Source of the DNA: Polyangiaceae bacterium
GTDB taxonomy: Bacteria > Myxococcota_A > Polyangia > Polyangiales > Polyangiaceae
Length of the DNA stretch: 35,779 bases
Reading direction: 5' to 3'
Assembly: GCA_016933275.1 (NCBI GenBank)
Contig: JAFGBI010000224.1
Span: 1-35,779 of the forward strand
Of this stretch, positions 8,646 to 17,455 are shown one piece after another. The notes beneath the pieces are model-generated. The model was not told where the DNA came from. It searched no databases and saw nothing but the letters and a program-made list of their open reading frames with translations. How positions within the stretch are numbered: the first letter of the stretch is position 1; each line of letters starts with the position of its first letter. Both the position numbers and the translations under genes were made by a program.

Positions 8646-10619
8646 ATGAACGTCTCGTGCCCTAGCTGCCCGGCCAAGTACGTCGTACCGGACGCGAAGA
8701 TCCGCGGCCGTCGGCTCCGCATGGTGTGCAAGCGCTGCGGCAGGGCCTTCATCATAGACGATGCGCACGGGAGCTCGCCGCCCCTCGCCGGGCTCCAGGC
8801 GTCGAGCGACGCTGATTCTGACTGGGTTGTCATGGTGAACGACCGTGATGCGACCCAGATGTCGTCGCGACAGCTGGTGGAGTTGTATGCGCTCGGGACC
8901 ATCCACTCCCGCACCCTCGTGTGGCAATTCGGGTCCGAAGACTGGCGCACGCCGTTCGACTTCCCCGCTCTCGCCGCGGCGCTCCATGCGCGCGGTTTCC
9001 AACCATCGGCGGGAAATGAGCCGTCCCTGGAGGTGACCCGCCACGACGCCTACGACGATGCCACGGTCGTCGGTGTCCCATCCCTCCAGGCACGATTCGC
9101 CGAACCACCGCGCTACCGCGAGCTTGCCGACAGCTACGACGACGAAGCGACGGTCGCCGTCCCCCGTGCGATGGTGCTCGCACGAAGGCTCGAGGAGGGA
9201 TTCGAGCCCGGCGAGGAGAACTGGGTCGGCGAGGATCTCGAGTCCTTCAGCAACGAGCGTACCGTCTCCGGCGACGTGAGGGCGCTTGCGGCCCACGCCA
9301 CCAGCCTCGATGACGACGACTCCGAGCTTGGGGTGGCCCGTCTCCCACCGGAGCTCGAGGAGCCGGGCGCGGTGGGCTCGATCCTGATCGCCCCCAACTC
9401 CGGCGAGGAACCCGCCCCCACACCACCCTCTAGCGAGCACCCCCGAACCCCGAAATCTCGACCCCACCCCGATCCGGGCACCGCAGCGGCCTCATCCTCC
9501 TGGGGATACCAGCGAAAGCAGGCGGTCGGAGCCTACTCCCGGTCGCCCATTCCCGCGGCCGGCGCACCGCCGACCCCTCGGCCTTCGCATCAGGCCCCCG
9601 CCAGCTCGGCGGATCCGCCGGAGTCGAGCCAGCGGCCATCCCATTGGCCTCCCCTGACCATGCCGCGGACCCCGGCCGCCACCGCGGAAGGGCGATCGGC
9701 ACCCGCACCGCATCCCCCCCTCGCGTCGAGCGAGTCACGGATCCCCCCGCCGCCGTCCGTTATCCCTCCACCGCCCATCACCAACAACCCCGCCACGCCC
9801 CGCTCGACCCAAGACGGGCGTTCGCCGCCAGATGGTGCGGCCCTTCACCCCAAGGACCCTTCACCCGGACAGGAGGTGATATCAGCGAGCGACCCCCAGG
9901 CGAGCCCTTCCGTCCTGCGTCAGGAGCCAGTCTGCTCCCACGAGTCCGGCGGGACGACCAGTCCCCGTGCCCAGGAGGACCAGACCGGAGGGCCCTCAGG
10001 CTCGCCCTCCTGGCGACCACCAGCGCCGGGGTTCGCTCCGCAGCAGGAGCCTTCATGGGACCGACCGCGGCGTCGGGGACGTGGGATACGCATGCTCGGG
10101 TGGCTCGCCTTGATGGTCCTGTGCTTGGTCACCGCCGTGGCCGGGGTGTACGCATACGATCGCGACCTCTTGGTTCGGATCTATCCCGAACTCCCCCGTC
10201 TGGCCCCGAGCCTGTTCCCATCACCCCCAACCCTCGCTCCTCCCCCGGCGCTCACCGCCTCAGCGCCGTCAGCGGCAACGTCCTCGGACGGCGCGATGCG
10301 CGACGCCGGGACGGCCGACGCCGAATCACTGGAAGAGGTTCCCACCGATGCGGGACTGTTCAGCCGTCGTGCAGCCGCCGAGGCCCTCGAAGAGGCAGCG
10401 GAAGCAGCCAGCGTCTGCTTCGATCCAACCAAGCGCATCTACGGCGGGATGGTAATCGTTACCTTCGCCAATTCGGGAAGGGTATCGAAGATCGACCGGC
10501 GCGGTCCGCTCGCGGGGAGCGCGGTCGGAGACTGCGTCGCCCAGACCCTCGAAAGGGTCAAGATCGCCCCTTTCCAAGGCGACTCCGTCCCGGTCGCCGT
10601 ACAGGTCCTGCTCAAGTAG
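8646..10619 (+). CDS. Zinc-ribbon / GYF / AgmX-tail envelope protein (GltJ/AgmX-like)
   Basis: This 657-residue protein has the layout of the M. xanthus gliding-motility protein GltJ/AgmX. An MJ0042-type zinc ribbon is at the N-terminus (Cys5, Cys8, Cys28, Cys31). A GYF_2-like domain follows (about 58-112, with RQLVELYALGTIHSRTLVW). A long Pro/Ser-rich disordered region leads to one membrane helix (about 483-503, LGWLALMVLCLVTAVAGVYAY). The periplasmic part ends in an AgmX/PglI-type tail with two conserved cysteines (ASVCFDPT and GDCVAQTLERVKIAPF). The ATG at 8646 opens directly on the zinc ribbon; no strong ribosome-binding site is visible. In GltJ the cytoplasmic zinc/GYF part binds motility regulators; here that role is inference. 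Confidence 0.8.
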   Translation: MNVSCPSCPAKYVVPDAKIRGRRLRMVCKRCGRAFIIDDAHGSSPPLAGLQASSDADSDWVVMVNDRDATQMSSRQLVELYALGTIHSRTLVWQFGSEDWRTPFDFPALAAALHARGFQPSAGNEPSLEVTRHDAYDDATVVGVPSLQARFAEPPRYRELADSYDDEATVAVPRAMVLARRLEEGFEPGEENWVGEDLESFSNERTVSGDVRALAAHATSLDDDDSELGVARLPPELEEPGAVGSILIAPNSGEEPAPTPPSSEHPRTPKSRPHPDPGTAAASSSWGYQRKQAVGAYSRSPIPAAGAPPTPRPSHQAPASSADPPESSQRPSHWPPLTMPRTPAATAEGRSAPAPHPPLASSESRIPPPPSVIPPPPITNNPATPRSTQDGRSPPDGAALHPKDPSPGQEVISASDPQASPSVLRQEPVCSHESGGTTSPRAQEDQTGGPSGSPSWRPPAPGFAPQQEPSWDRPRRRGRGIRMLGWLALMVLCLVTAVAGVYAYDRDLLVRIYPELPRLAPSLFPSPPTLAPPPALTASAPSAATSSDGAMRDAGTADAESLEEVPTDAGLFSRRAAAEALEEAAEAASVCFDPTKRIYGGMVIVTFANSGRVSKIDRRGPLAGSAVGDCVAQTLERVKIAPFQGDSVPVAVQVLLK

Positions 10620-10661
10620 CTCGAAGGCGCCGCCAGCTGCCGCGCCAGGTCCGAGGCCCGA

Positions 10662-12314
10662 TCACTTGTGGATGGAGACGATGGTCCCTTCGCCAACCGC
10701 GTCGGAAGCGTAGGCGGCGTGCCAGTGCTCGGGCAGCTCGGGGGCCGACCACGTGAAGATGAAGCGGGCGTCGATCGGAGCGACGTTCACGCATCCGTGC
10801 GAGCGAACGCGCCCGAAATCGTCGTGCCAGTAGGCGCCGTGAAGGGCGTAGCCACCCTTGAAGTACATCACCCAAGGGACATCCCGAAGCTCGAACTCGT
10901 GATCCGCGACCTCGGAGTCCATCGTCGTCGTGACGTGCTTCTGATAGATCCGGTAGGTTCCCTGGGGTGTGCTGAGCGTCGCCTTCGGATCACCGAGACC
11001 ATCCTTTCCCGTCGAGACGAGGGTCACGTAGACGGGCACGTCCCCCTCCCAGAGGGTCAGCGTTTGGCTCACGATCGAGATATCGATCCACTTTGCTCCC
11101 TTCTTCGCCCACGATGGCAGCGAACTCGGTTTGGCTGCGGTCTTCAGGTCACTCGACCGCAACCACTTCCCGTTCCTCGCCTCGACCATGCGGATCCCTT
11201 GGATCTCGCGCACGTTCCCGGTAAGCGGGATGAACTCCCGCCAGCCGAGCCGCTCCCCGGCACGGAGCCTGCTCGACTCGAGTTGCCAGTAGGTGGCACC
11301 CGCCTTGCGCGCGAACGCTACCGGCAACCCCACCTCACGGAGCGAAGCCCCATGGAAGGGCGAGCCCGAATCCGCCTTCAGCTTGTCCGCAGGCAGCAGC
11401 CTCCCGTCCGTGGAGATGGCGAATCTCCGCCCCTGTGCCTCCGGCCCCGCCACGAAGGTCCCGATGAGCGCCACGCCGGCGTGCCGCTTGAACCGGTCGG
11501 CAATGACTGCGTAGGGTGGGGCCTGGTAGCTCGAGAGGTTCGGGATCTTCCGGTCGTTCCCGGCCAACCACCAGGGCACGGCATCATCACCGCTACCCCC
11601 GTACCGCATGTTCATGTCCATCGGCCGCGCGTGCTCCGGAATGGCACCGACCGCGAACCCGTGCTCGTCGATCGGAACGTCGTTCGCGCCCACGGTGAGG
11701 GCGTCCCACTTCTCCTGGAGCTTCTGGTAGTTCCTGAGATGCCGATCGAGCCGCATCTCGTATTGGAACTGCTCGGCCTTGGTCGGGATCCTGAGGTAGT
11801 TCGGGCCAATGGCGCGCGCGAAGGCGTAGCGGTAGGGCATGGGCTGGGTCCGATCGGGCTCCACGGCAATCGCGCGCGCGACCGGGTGGTCGAGCTTCGT
11901 CGTGGCGTCGCTTCCAGCACAAACGAAGCCGAGCGGACGGATCGCGTACCAACCGTCTGGGCAGTCTCGATGGCTCACTGGTTTGGCAGACCGCGCGACC
12001 CGAGCCCCAACCCGGAGGTAGCCGATGGGCTCCGCGTGGCGGTCGGGTTTGGATAGGATGGGCACGTTCATCGCCACCGGGGCCAACAATGGTCCGTCGG
12101 CAGGGGGCACGGGCACCAGCGCCCACGGGTCTGGCTGGACCTCGAGCCCACCATTTTGCGGCACTGCCTTGACAAGCGCGGGGGTCTCTCGCCCGAGGAC
12201 CTCCGTGGGGCGATCGCACGCCGGAACGATCCCGGCCACCACGGTCAGGACCGTGGCCCCAATCCAGCGCCCTCTACCCCCCGCCAGCGTCTCGGCTCTC
12301 TGGGTGGTCACCAT
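10662..12314 (-). CDS. L,D-transpeptidase lipoprotein (YkuD family)
   Basis: The predicted protein has 550 residues. The ATG at 12314 leads into a signal peptide with a lipobox (GIVPAC), so the mature form is probably membrane-anchored in the periplasm. A segment around MNVPILSKPDRHAEPIG resembles a bacterial SH3 domain. The C-terminal YkuD catalytic domain carries the two signature motifs, ALHGAYWHDDFG and SHGCVNV, whose Cys is the nucleophile that forms 3-3 peptidoglycan cross-links or attaches proteins. The open frame extends much further upstream (to 13985), but that part is antisense to pheA and the SCP-2 gene and has no signal peptide. It is convergent with the GltJ-like gene (42-nt gap). 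Confidence 0.93.
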   Translation of the reverse strand: MVTTQRAETLAGGRGRWIGATVLTVVAGIVPACDRPTEVLGRETPALVKAVPQNGGLEVQPDPWALVPVPPADGPLLAPVAMNVPILSKPDRHAEPIGYLRVGARVARSAKPVSHRDCPDGWYAIRPLGFVCAGSDATTKLDHPVARAIAVEPDRTQPMPYRYAFARAIGPNYLRIPTKAEQFQYEMRLDRHLRNYQKLQEKWDALTVGANDVPIDEHGFAVGAIPEHARPMDMNMRYGGSGDDAVPWWLAGNDRKIPNLSSYQAPPYAVIADRFKRHAGVALIGTFVAGPEAQGRRFAISTDGRLLPADKLKADSGSPFHGASLREVGLPVAFARKAGATYWQLESSRLRAGERLGWREFIPLTGNVREIQGIRMVEARNGKWLRSSDLKTAAKPSSLPSWAKKGAKWIDISIVSQTLTLWEGDVPVYVTLVSTGKDGLGDPKATLSTPQGTYRIYQKHVTTTMDSEVADHEFELRDVPWVMYFKGGYALHGAYWHDDFGRVRSHGCVNVAPIDARFIFTWSAPELPEHWHAAYASDAVGEGTIVSIHK

Positions 12315-12404
12315 GGTGGTAGGTCCATGCCAAACTCGCGGCGAACGGCCCAGAAACTGGCGTCTCTGGTGCCAGTGACCGGACCCACCGCCCCCCCCAA
12401 CGCC

Positions 12405-12434
12405 TTGATTCCCCCTCCCGACGCGGGATATGAC
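12405..12434 (+). promoter_or_regulatory. Candidate sigma-70 promoter for the SCP-2/pheA unit
   Basis: TTGATT (12405-12410), an 18-bp spacer, then TATGAC (12429-12434). It lies about 64 bp before the SCP-2 start codon, in the gap between divergent genes. Four or five of six positions match consensus in each box. This is prediction by eye only. Confidence 0.35.
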
Positions 12435-12497
12435 GCTACCGCTCGCGCCCGCGGCGACCTGGCCGCGCGCCGGCCGACACCTCAGGAGACGACAAGC

Positions 12498-12824
12498 ATG
12501 GCAACGGTGCAGAAGCTCATGGACGACGCGCGGAACAAGCTCGAGGCAAACACCGCTCTGGCCGCCCAGATCGGGGCCGTGTTCAAGTTCGTGCTCAGCG
12601 GCGCCGAAGGCGGCACCTTCATCTGGCGGCTCCAGGATCCCCCGTCCATCACCGAGGGCGACGGGGAGGCGGCGTGCACCATCACGATGAGCGCCGACGA
12701 CTACGTGGCAATGCGACAAGGCCGCGCCAACGCCCAGGAGCTGTTCTTCGCCCAACGCCTCCGCGTCGATGGCGATCTCGGTCTGGCAATGAAGCTCCAG
12801 GCCTTGAACGAGCTGGTTGGCTAG
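12498..12824 (+). CDS. SCP-2 sterol-carrier-domain protein
   Basis: The protein has 108 residues. The ATG at 12498 is fixed by AGGAG (12484-12488) nine nt upstream, although the frame is open further back. The whole protein is one SCP-2 fold: an N-terminal helix, a beta segment (GTFIWRLQDPPSI), the acidic turn before CTITMSADDYVAMRQG, and a hydrophobic C-terminal helix after LRVDGDLGLAMKLQAL. Family members bind lipids or acyl chains in a hydrophobic cavity. pheA begins 15 nt downstream, so the two are likely co-transcribed, though no metabolic link is obvious. Confidence 0.88.
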   Translation: MATVQKLMDDARNKLEANTALAAQIGAVFKFVLSGAEGGTFIWRLQDPPSITEGDGEAACTITMSADDYVAMRQGRANAQELFFAQRLRVDGDLGLAMKLQALNELVG

Positions 12825-12839
12825 GCCCGGCGACGCCTC

Positions 12840-13919
12840 ATGGGCCTCCAAGACCTCCGACTGCGCATCGACGCCATCGATGACCGCCTCCTCGAGCTCC
12901 TTGACGAGCGCGCCCGAGTGGTCGCCGACGCCTTCGCCGAGAAGCGACGAACCGGGCTTCCCCTGCACGACCCTCGTCGTGAACAGCAGGTGCTGGCCCG
13001 GGTGGAGCGTCTGCAGACGGAGCGGCCCGAGGCGGTCTTCCCAGCCCGCGCCGTGCGGCCCGTGTTCCGCGAGATCCTCAGCGCCTGCCTCTCGGTCCAT
13101 GCGGACCTCGAAGTCGCGTTCCTCGGCCCCCCGGGGACGCACTCCCACGCGGCCGCGCAGATGGTGTTCGGCCTGGCAGCTCGCTACGTGAGCGCGGCCA
13201 CCATTCCGGCGGTGTTCGATGCCGTGACGAGAGGCAGCGCGGAGGTCGGGGTCGTCCCCATCGAGAACTCGACCGAAGGCGGTGTTGGCTACACCCTCGA
13301 CAGCCTGTTGGAGTCGGCGCTGATGATCCGCGGAGAGCTGGTGCTGGACATCACGCAGAGTCTCGTCGGTCAAAACGAGGATCTGGCGGTCATCGAGCGG
13401 GTCTATTCCCACCCCCAGGGCCTCGCCCAGTGCCGGCAATGGCTCGCTCGCAATCTCCCGACCGCGCAGCTCGTCGCCTCGACCTCGACGTCGAACGCTG
13501 CCCGCGAGGCGGCGAACGACCCCGCGGGGGCTGCCATCGCGGCCCGTCTGGCAGCGGAGATCCACGGGCTCCGCGTTCTCCGGGAGGGGATCCAGGACCG
13601 TATGGACAACTCCACCCGCTTCGTCGTGATCGGCAAGGAGGACGCGGTTCCCACCGGTGACGACAAGACGACCATTGTGTTCAGTACACCGCACGAGCAG
13701 GGTGCTCTGAAGCGCGTGCTCGAGGTCCTGCACTCCGAGGGACTCAACATGACCCGGATCGAGTCCCGTCCCCGCCCAGGCGCCCAGCGTTGGCAGTACG
13801 TCTTCTTCACCGACGTAGTGGGTCATCGCTCGGATCCCCCCGTGGCACGAGCCCTGCCACGGCTCCAAGAAACCTGCGCGTTCGTGAAGGTGCTCGGCAG
13901 CTACCCGCGAGCACCTTGA
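12840..13919 (+). CDS. pheA: Bifunctional chorismate mutase / prephenate dehydratase (P-protein)
   Basis: The enzyme converts chorismate to prephenate and then to phenylpyruvate, the phenylalanine branch. Length is 359 residues. Residues 1-95 are an AroQ-type chorismate mutase (LRLRIDAIDDRLLELLDER, with HDPRREQQVL downstream). The dehydratase domain follows with FLGPPGTHSHAAA, VPIENSTEGGV and the catalytic Thr in NSTRFVVIG. The C-terminal ACT domain has the GAL and ESRP motifs that bind phenylalanine for feedback inhibition. All expected catalytic residues are seen. It follows the SCP-2 gene by 15 nt. A second dehydratase domain occurs in the fusion protein at 17456-19210. Confidence 0.96.
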   Translation: MGLQDLRLRIDAIDDRLLELLDERARVVADAFAEKRRTGLPLHDPRREQQVLARVERLQTERPEAVFPARAVRPVFREILSACLSVHADLEVAFLGPPGTHSHAAAQMVFGLAARYVSAATIPAVFDAVTRGSAEVGVVPIENSTEGGVGYTLDSLLESALMIRGELVLDITQSLVGQNEDLAVIERVYSHPQGLAQCRQWLARNLPTAQLVASTSTSNAAREAANDPAGAAIAARLAAEIHGLRVLREGIQDRMDNSTRFVVIGKEDAVPTGDDKTTIVFSTPHEQGALKRVLEVLHSEGLNMTRIESRPRPGAQRWQYVFFTDVVGHRSDPPVARALPRLQETCAFVKVLGSYPRAP

Positions 13920-14003
13920 GGGAGAACGCCAGAAAGCACCGAGAACACGACCACTTCCGGCGCACAAATCCAGTGGAGCTGACAAGGACCGGGCATTCGG
14001 GGT

Positions 14004-15056
14004 ATGCTGGCGGTATTCGGCAGTTGCCCACGGACCGCGGATACGCCAGTTACCTTCACGAATCGGGCCGATCCCTCGCTACTTCGCCCATCGGTGTCAG
14101 CCTTGCGACTCCCGCGCGAATCCCATCCCACCGAGACCCACTCGAGCGGTATTCGCAGGCCGTCATTGTCGCTCTACCGTCTCCGCATCGAGACTCCTGA
14201 CGCGACCCAGGAGTTGGACCTCCTCGAGGGCACGACCCTGATCGGGCGTAGCGGGGACTGTACCCTGATCCTCGACCACCCCCTCGTCTCCCGGCATCAC
14301 GCGATGCTCCAGATCGACGGGGCGCGGATCCAGCTCCGCGACCTCGGCAGCCGCAACGGCTGCCTCCTCAACGGCAAGCGAATGAGCTCGCCTGCCGACC
14401 TCGGCGTTGCCGATCGGTTCCGCATCGGCGTGGCAGATTTCGAGATCGTTGGCACGAGGCGGGCGTCGAACCTGGAGCTCAGGAGCGAGCTTCGCCGTGC
14501 GCAGACCGCGGCGATGGAAACGGTCTACGTCGATGTCGAGCCTGCCCGCTCGGAGGCGACCACGCTCGTGAAGCCGCAGGGGTCCTCGAGCGCCCCTGCC
14601 CCTCGAAACACCGAAGAGGGGAGCGGACGTACCGGGGATTACCTGGAGGTCGTGGGCCCGGTGGCGGAGAAGGCCCTCGCGCTCGGCCGGTCCGAGGAAG
14701 CCGCGCGGCTCCTCGGAGGCCACCTCGAGCGGTTGGCGGAGGCCGCCCAGCGTGGTCAACGAGCCGTTCCCGAGGTGGCGAATCTCGCGGCGGAGTTCGC
14801 GACCCGCCTCGCCGAAAGCACCGTCGATCCGAAGTGGATCGGGATCGCTCTGCAGGTCTTCATCGCGGAACGTCGTCCGCTCCCGCTCGACGCGATCGAC
14901 CGGCTCTACGGAGTGATGCGTCGCCTTCCCGGCGCTCACCGCCCGTTGCTCGATGAGTACGTGCGCGTCCTTCAAGCCCGCAAGGACGCGCTCTCACCCG
15001 CCGAGCGCTTCGCCCTCCAGCGCCTGGAGGGCTTGGCACGGGTGGCGGCGCTCTGA
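14004..15056 (+). CDS. FHA-domain protein with helical C-terminal region
   Basis: The frame encodes up to 350 residues. A forkhead-associated domain, which binds phosphothreonine, is clear: IGRSGDCTLIL, SRHHAMLQ and LGSRNGCLLNG are its conserved loops. After a linker comes an Ala/Leu/Arg-rich helical region of about 150 residues with no known motif. The first 53 residues look non-homologous. Alternative starts are GTG at 14094 and TTG at 14166, which sit nearer the FHA domain; none has a strong ribosome-binding site. FHA partners are usually Ser/Thr-kinase substrates. The nearest kinases lie 13-16 kb away, so pairing is unknown. Confidence 0.85.
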   Translation: MLAVFGSCPRTADTPVTFTNRADPSLLRPSVSALRLPRESHPTETHSSGIRRPSLSLYRLRIETPDATQELDLLEGTTLIGRSGDCTLILDHPLVSRHHAMLQIDGARIQLRDLGSRNGCLLNGKRMSSPADLGVADRFRIGVADFEIVGTRRASNLELRSELRRAQTAAMETVYVDVEPARSEATTLVKPQGSSSAPAPRNTEEGSGRTGDYLEVVGPVAEKALALGRSEEAARLLGGHLERLAEAAQRGQRAVPEVANLAAEFATRLAESTVDPKWIGIALQVFIAERRPLPLDAIDRLYGVMRRLPGAHRPLLDEYVRVLQARKDALSPAERFALQRLEGLARVAAL

Positions 15057-15452
15057 ACCCCCGGCTCGCCGTGATCCGGCGAGCTTGACCCGGCGGCATC
15101 CCTGCCTCGCCATGGACGCGGGCGATCCTTGCCCATCCCTGGAGAGCGCCATCCCATCCCGTTCGGACCCGCACGATCGACGGGCCCCTGGCTCAGCGTG
15201 GCGGCAAGGGCCCGGGGTGATTCCGACCCCGCCGGACTGCTCCTCGTTCGCCTCGCGGCGGGTTTCCTGGTCCCCTTCCATGCCAAGGCGAGCCTCTTCT
15301 TCGGCGACGGCGGGGATCCGCACACGGTCCTCGACGTTTCAACGATGCGCTACCTCGGGAATGTGGGGATCGTCGTAGCCTGAAACTGAGCCGAATCTCG
15401 CGCACAGGTCCACTCAGGCCGCAGAACCACCCATCCGACGGAGGTCGCCCCC
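15057..15452. other. Intergenic region, no supported gene
   Basis: These 396 nt between the FHA gene and the sigma-factor gene hold a hairpin just after the FHA stop and the sigma ribosome-binding site at 15440-15444. A short open frame (15129-15383) lacks a ribosome-binding site and any recognisable motif. The sigma promoter must lie here, but I see no clear -35/-10 pair. Confidence 0.5.
15064..15084 (+). terminator. Hairpin after the FHA gene
   Basis: GCTCGCCG (15064-15071) pairs perfectly with CGGCGAGC (15077-15084) around a 5-nt loop, 7 nt after the FHA stop codon, followed by TT. It is a good candidate intrinsic-like terminator for the SCP-2/pheA/FHA unit. Confidence 0.55.
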
Positions 15453-16160
15453 ATGTCCAGGATCGGTCGAGAATCGGGCTTTGTCCGCGAGTCAGCCATT
15501 CTTCGCGATCGGAACCCGTTTCGGCGGTCATCATTGGGGAAGATGACGGACGGGCTCGCTGCCGAAGCCATCGACGAGCAGCCCGCTCGAACGTCTGGAA
15601 CGGTGCCCGCGGGGACGACGGCCACGGCGCGAGCATGGCGGGTCCACATGATGGTCACCACCCATCTCGGCTTCGTCTGGCGCAGCCTGCGGCGGATGGG
15701 ACTCCAGGCCGCCGACGCGGACGACGCGGCGCAGGAGGTCTTCTGCATCGCGGATCGGCGCCTGGACGATATCGATCCCGAGCATGAGCGGTCGTTCCTC
15801 TTTGGAACGGCCCTGAGGATCGTAGCCCTGCACCGGCGCACGATGCGCCGGCGTTCTGCGCATCTCGATGCCTTGGAGTCGTTGACCGACTCGTCGCCGA
15901 CCCCACCAAGCCCCGAGGAGCTCACCGGGATGCGGCGCGCTCGCTCGACGCTCGACCAGATCCTGGATTTCCTCCCCCTGGAGGAGCGCGCCGTGTTCGT
16001 CCTCTACGAACTCGAGGAGCTTTCGGTCCCGGAGATCGCGGAGCTCTGCTCCCTCAAGGTGGGCACCACCTCCTCTCGGCTCCGCCGCGCGCGTGAGCTC
16101 TTCCAGGCGGCGGCCCAGCGCGTGCGCGCTCGGCAAGCGTTCGACCGAGGAGATCGCTGA
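15453..16160 (+). CDS. ECF-type RNA polymerase sigma factor
   Basis: The protein has 235 residues. GGAGG (15440-15444) eight nt before the ATG fixes this start, giving an N-terminal extension of about 65 residues beyond the usual ECF sigma. Region 2 is recognisable (FVWRSLRRMGLQAADADDAAQEVF). Region 4 is clear (LPLEERAVFVLYELEELS, then VPEIAELCSLKVGTTSSRLRRARELF), the -35-recognition helix-turn-helix. The stop overlaps the next gene's ATG by one base (TGATG), so the companion membrane protein is translationally coupled, as sigma/anti-sigma pairs often are. Confidence 0.9.
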   Translation: MSRIGRESGFVRESAILRDRNPFRRSSLGKMTDGLAAEAIDEQPARTSGTVPAGTTATARAWRVHMMVTTHLGFVWRSLRRMGLQAADADDAAQEVFCIADRRLDDIDPEHERSFLFGTALRIVALHRRTMRRRSAHLDALESLTDSSPTPPSPEELTGMRRARSTLDQILDFLPLEERAVFVLYELEELSVPEIAELCSLKVGTTSSRLRRARELFQAAAQRVRARQAFDRGDR

Positions 16161-17224
16161 TGGACCCTTTGCGACTCCGCCACGATGGCGATGACTTCGA
16201 GCGTGAGCTCCTCGACTCGGCAGGCGACGATGACCCGGGTGCGCGTGCTCGCGAACAGCTCCTCGCCGTGCTGGGAGTCGCGGGCCTGGCCGGCCCCCCC
16301 TCGGCCCTCGCCCTGTCCTCGACCGCGCCGGCAGCGACCATGTGGGGCGGCGCCGGTTCGAGCGGCACGGGCGTGGTGAGCAGGACGATGACGATCGCCG
16401 CAGTGGGCGCGGGAACCTCGGTCCCCACGGTCGCGGCCGCGAGCGCCACGACGACGGCAGCCTCCGTCGGGGGGTCGATCGGCGTGCACGCGATCGGCGC
16501 GAGCACCGCGACCGCTCTTGGCTTCGTCGCGGTCGGCAAGTGGCTGGCGGCTAGCCTGCTCGTCGGGCTCGGTTCAACGGCACTGATGCGCGAGGTGGGC
16601 GCTCCCCTGCTCGCGCCCTCCCCGACCGCGGCACGTGCGGCAGCCGTGCGGGTGCCGGTCATCCCTCCCCGGGAAACACCGACGCCCCCGGCGGAGGGAG
16701 CGAACAACCCGGCTCTCCTCGCGCCGATTGCGGCAACGGAACCTTCATCGCTGTCCGCCCCGGCGGCATCATCCGCGACGGCAGGTGCGGTGGCCGAGGA
16801 GATCCAAGCGATCGATCGCGCGCGGGCGGCCCTCCACAAGGGTGACTCGTTGGGTGCCGCACGGTTGCTCCGTGCGTACCGGATCCGCTTCCCGAAGGGA
16901 GCGCTCGCTCCCGAGGCCGCCCTGCTCGATCTCGAGGCGACGGCAGCCCAGGGTGATGCTCGGGCAACGCAGGCCGCTGCGCAGAGCTTCCTGGACCACC
17001 ACGGGTCGAGCCCGTACGCCGCGCGTGCTCAGACGTTGCTCGACCAGACGATTGCCACCCGCGACGTTGCGGCGACCAGCCGCGCGAGCGGCCCTGTGCC
17101 CGCCGCTCGCCGGTCGTCCAAGCCCCAAACGGCGATCGTCTCGGGTCCCGCTGCCCCCACCGATCCACCCACCGTCACGACGGACACCCCGTCGGGCGTG
17201 GCTCGTTTCAACGACACGACGTAG
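16160..17224 (+). CDS. Membrane protein coupled to the ECF sigma factor (possible anti-sigma)
   Basis: The protein has 354 residues and an unknown family. An acidic N-terminal 40 residues is followed by an unusually Gly/Ala/Ser/Thr-rich low-complexity stretch (about 55-118) and one membrane helix (about 118-140). A Pro/Ala linker leads to a helical TPR-like segment (about 215-300, AALHKGDSLGAARLLRAYRI). Its ATG overlaps the sigma stop codon. Position and the single membrane span suggest it holds or senses for the sigma factor. There is no recognisable zinc-binding anti-sigma (HxxxCxxC) motif, so the role is inference. The outward C-terminal part would be periplasmic. Confidence 0.7.
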   Translation: MDPLRLRHDGDDFERELLDSAGDDDPGARAREQLLAVLGVAGLAGPPSALALSSTAPAATMWGGAGSSGTGVVSRTMTIAAVGAGTSVPTVAAASATTTAASVGGSIGVHAIGASTATALGFVAVGKWLAASLLVGLGSTALMREVGAPLLAPSPTAARAAAVRVPVIPPRETPTPPAEGANNPALLAPIAATEPSSLSAPAASSATAGAVAEEIQAIDRARAALHKGDSLGAARLLRAYRIRFPKGALAPEAALLDLEATAAQGDARATQAAAQSFLDHHGSSPYAARAQTLLDQTIATRDVAATSRASGPVPAARRSSKPQTAIVSGPAAPTDPPTVTTDTPSGVARFNDTT

Positions 17225-17455
17225 GCCAGACGGCCACCTCGCGGGCTCTCCGGATGCCACCTCCTCGTGGCGTTCCTACGACCACGACCGCGGGGAGCTC
17301 GACGCCAGTCTGCGCTCGCTCCCGGAGGGCGCCCCATCCCCGTCGCGCCGGCGCGTGCGCGCCCGCCCCGACCCCCCCCCGAGGTGACCCGAACGGGAAC
17401 GCAACCGGGGCGTAACCCCCTGGCGTTTCGAACCGAGCCCCCGCACGATCCCCCC

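Noticed and set aside
12315..13985. N-terminal extension of the L,D-transpeptidase frame
   Set aside because: It is antisense to the SCP-2 gene and pheA, and the signal peptide begins only at 12314.
15129..15383. Possible 84-codon gene before the sigma factor
   Set aside because: It has no ribosome-binding site and no recognisable motif, and it follows a terminator hairpin.
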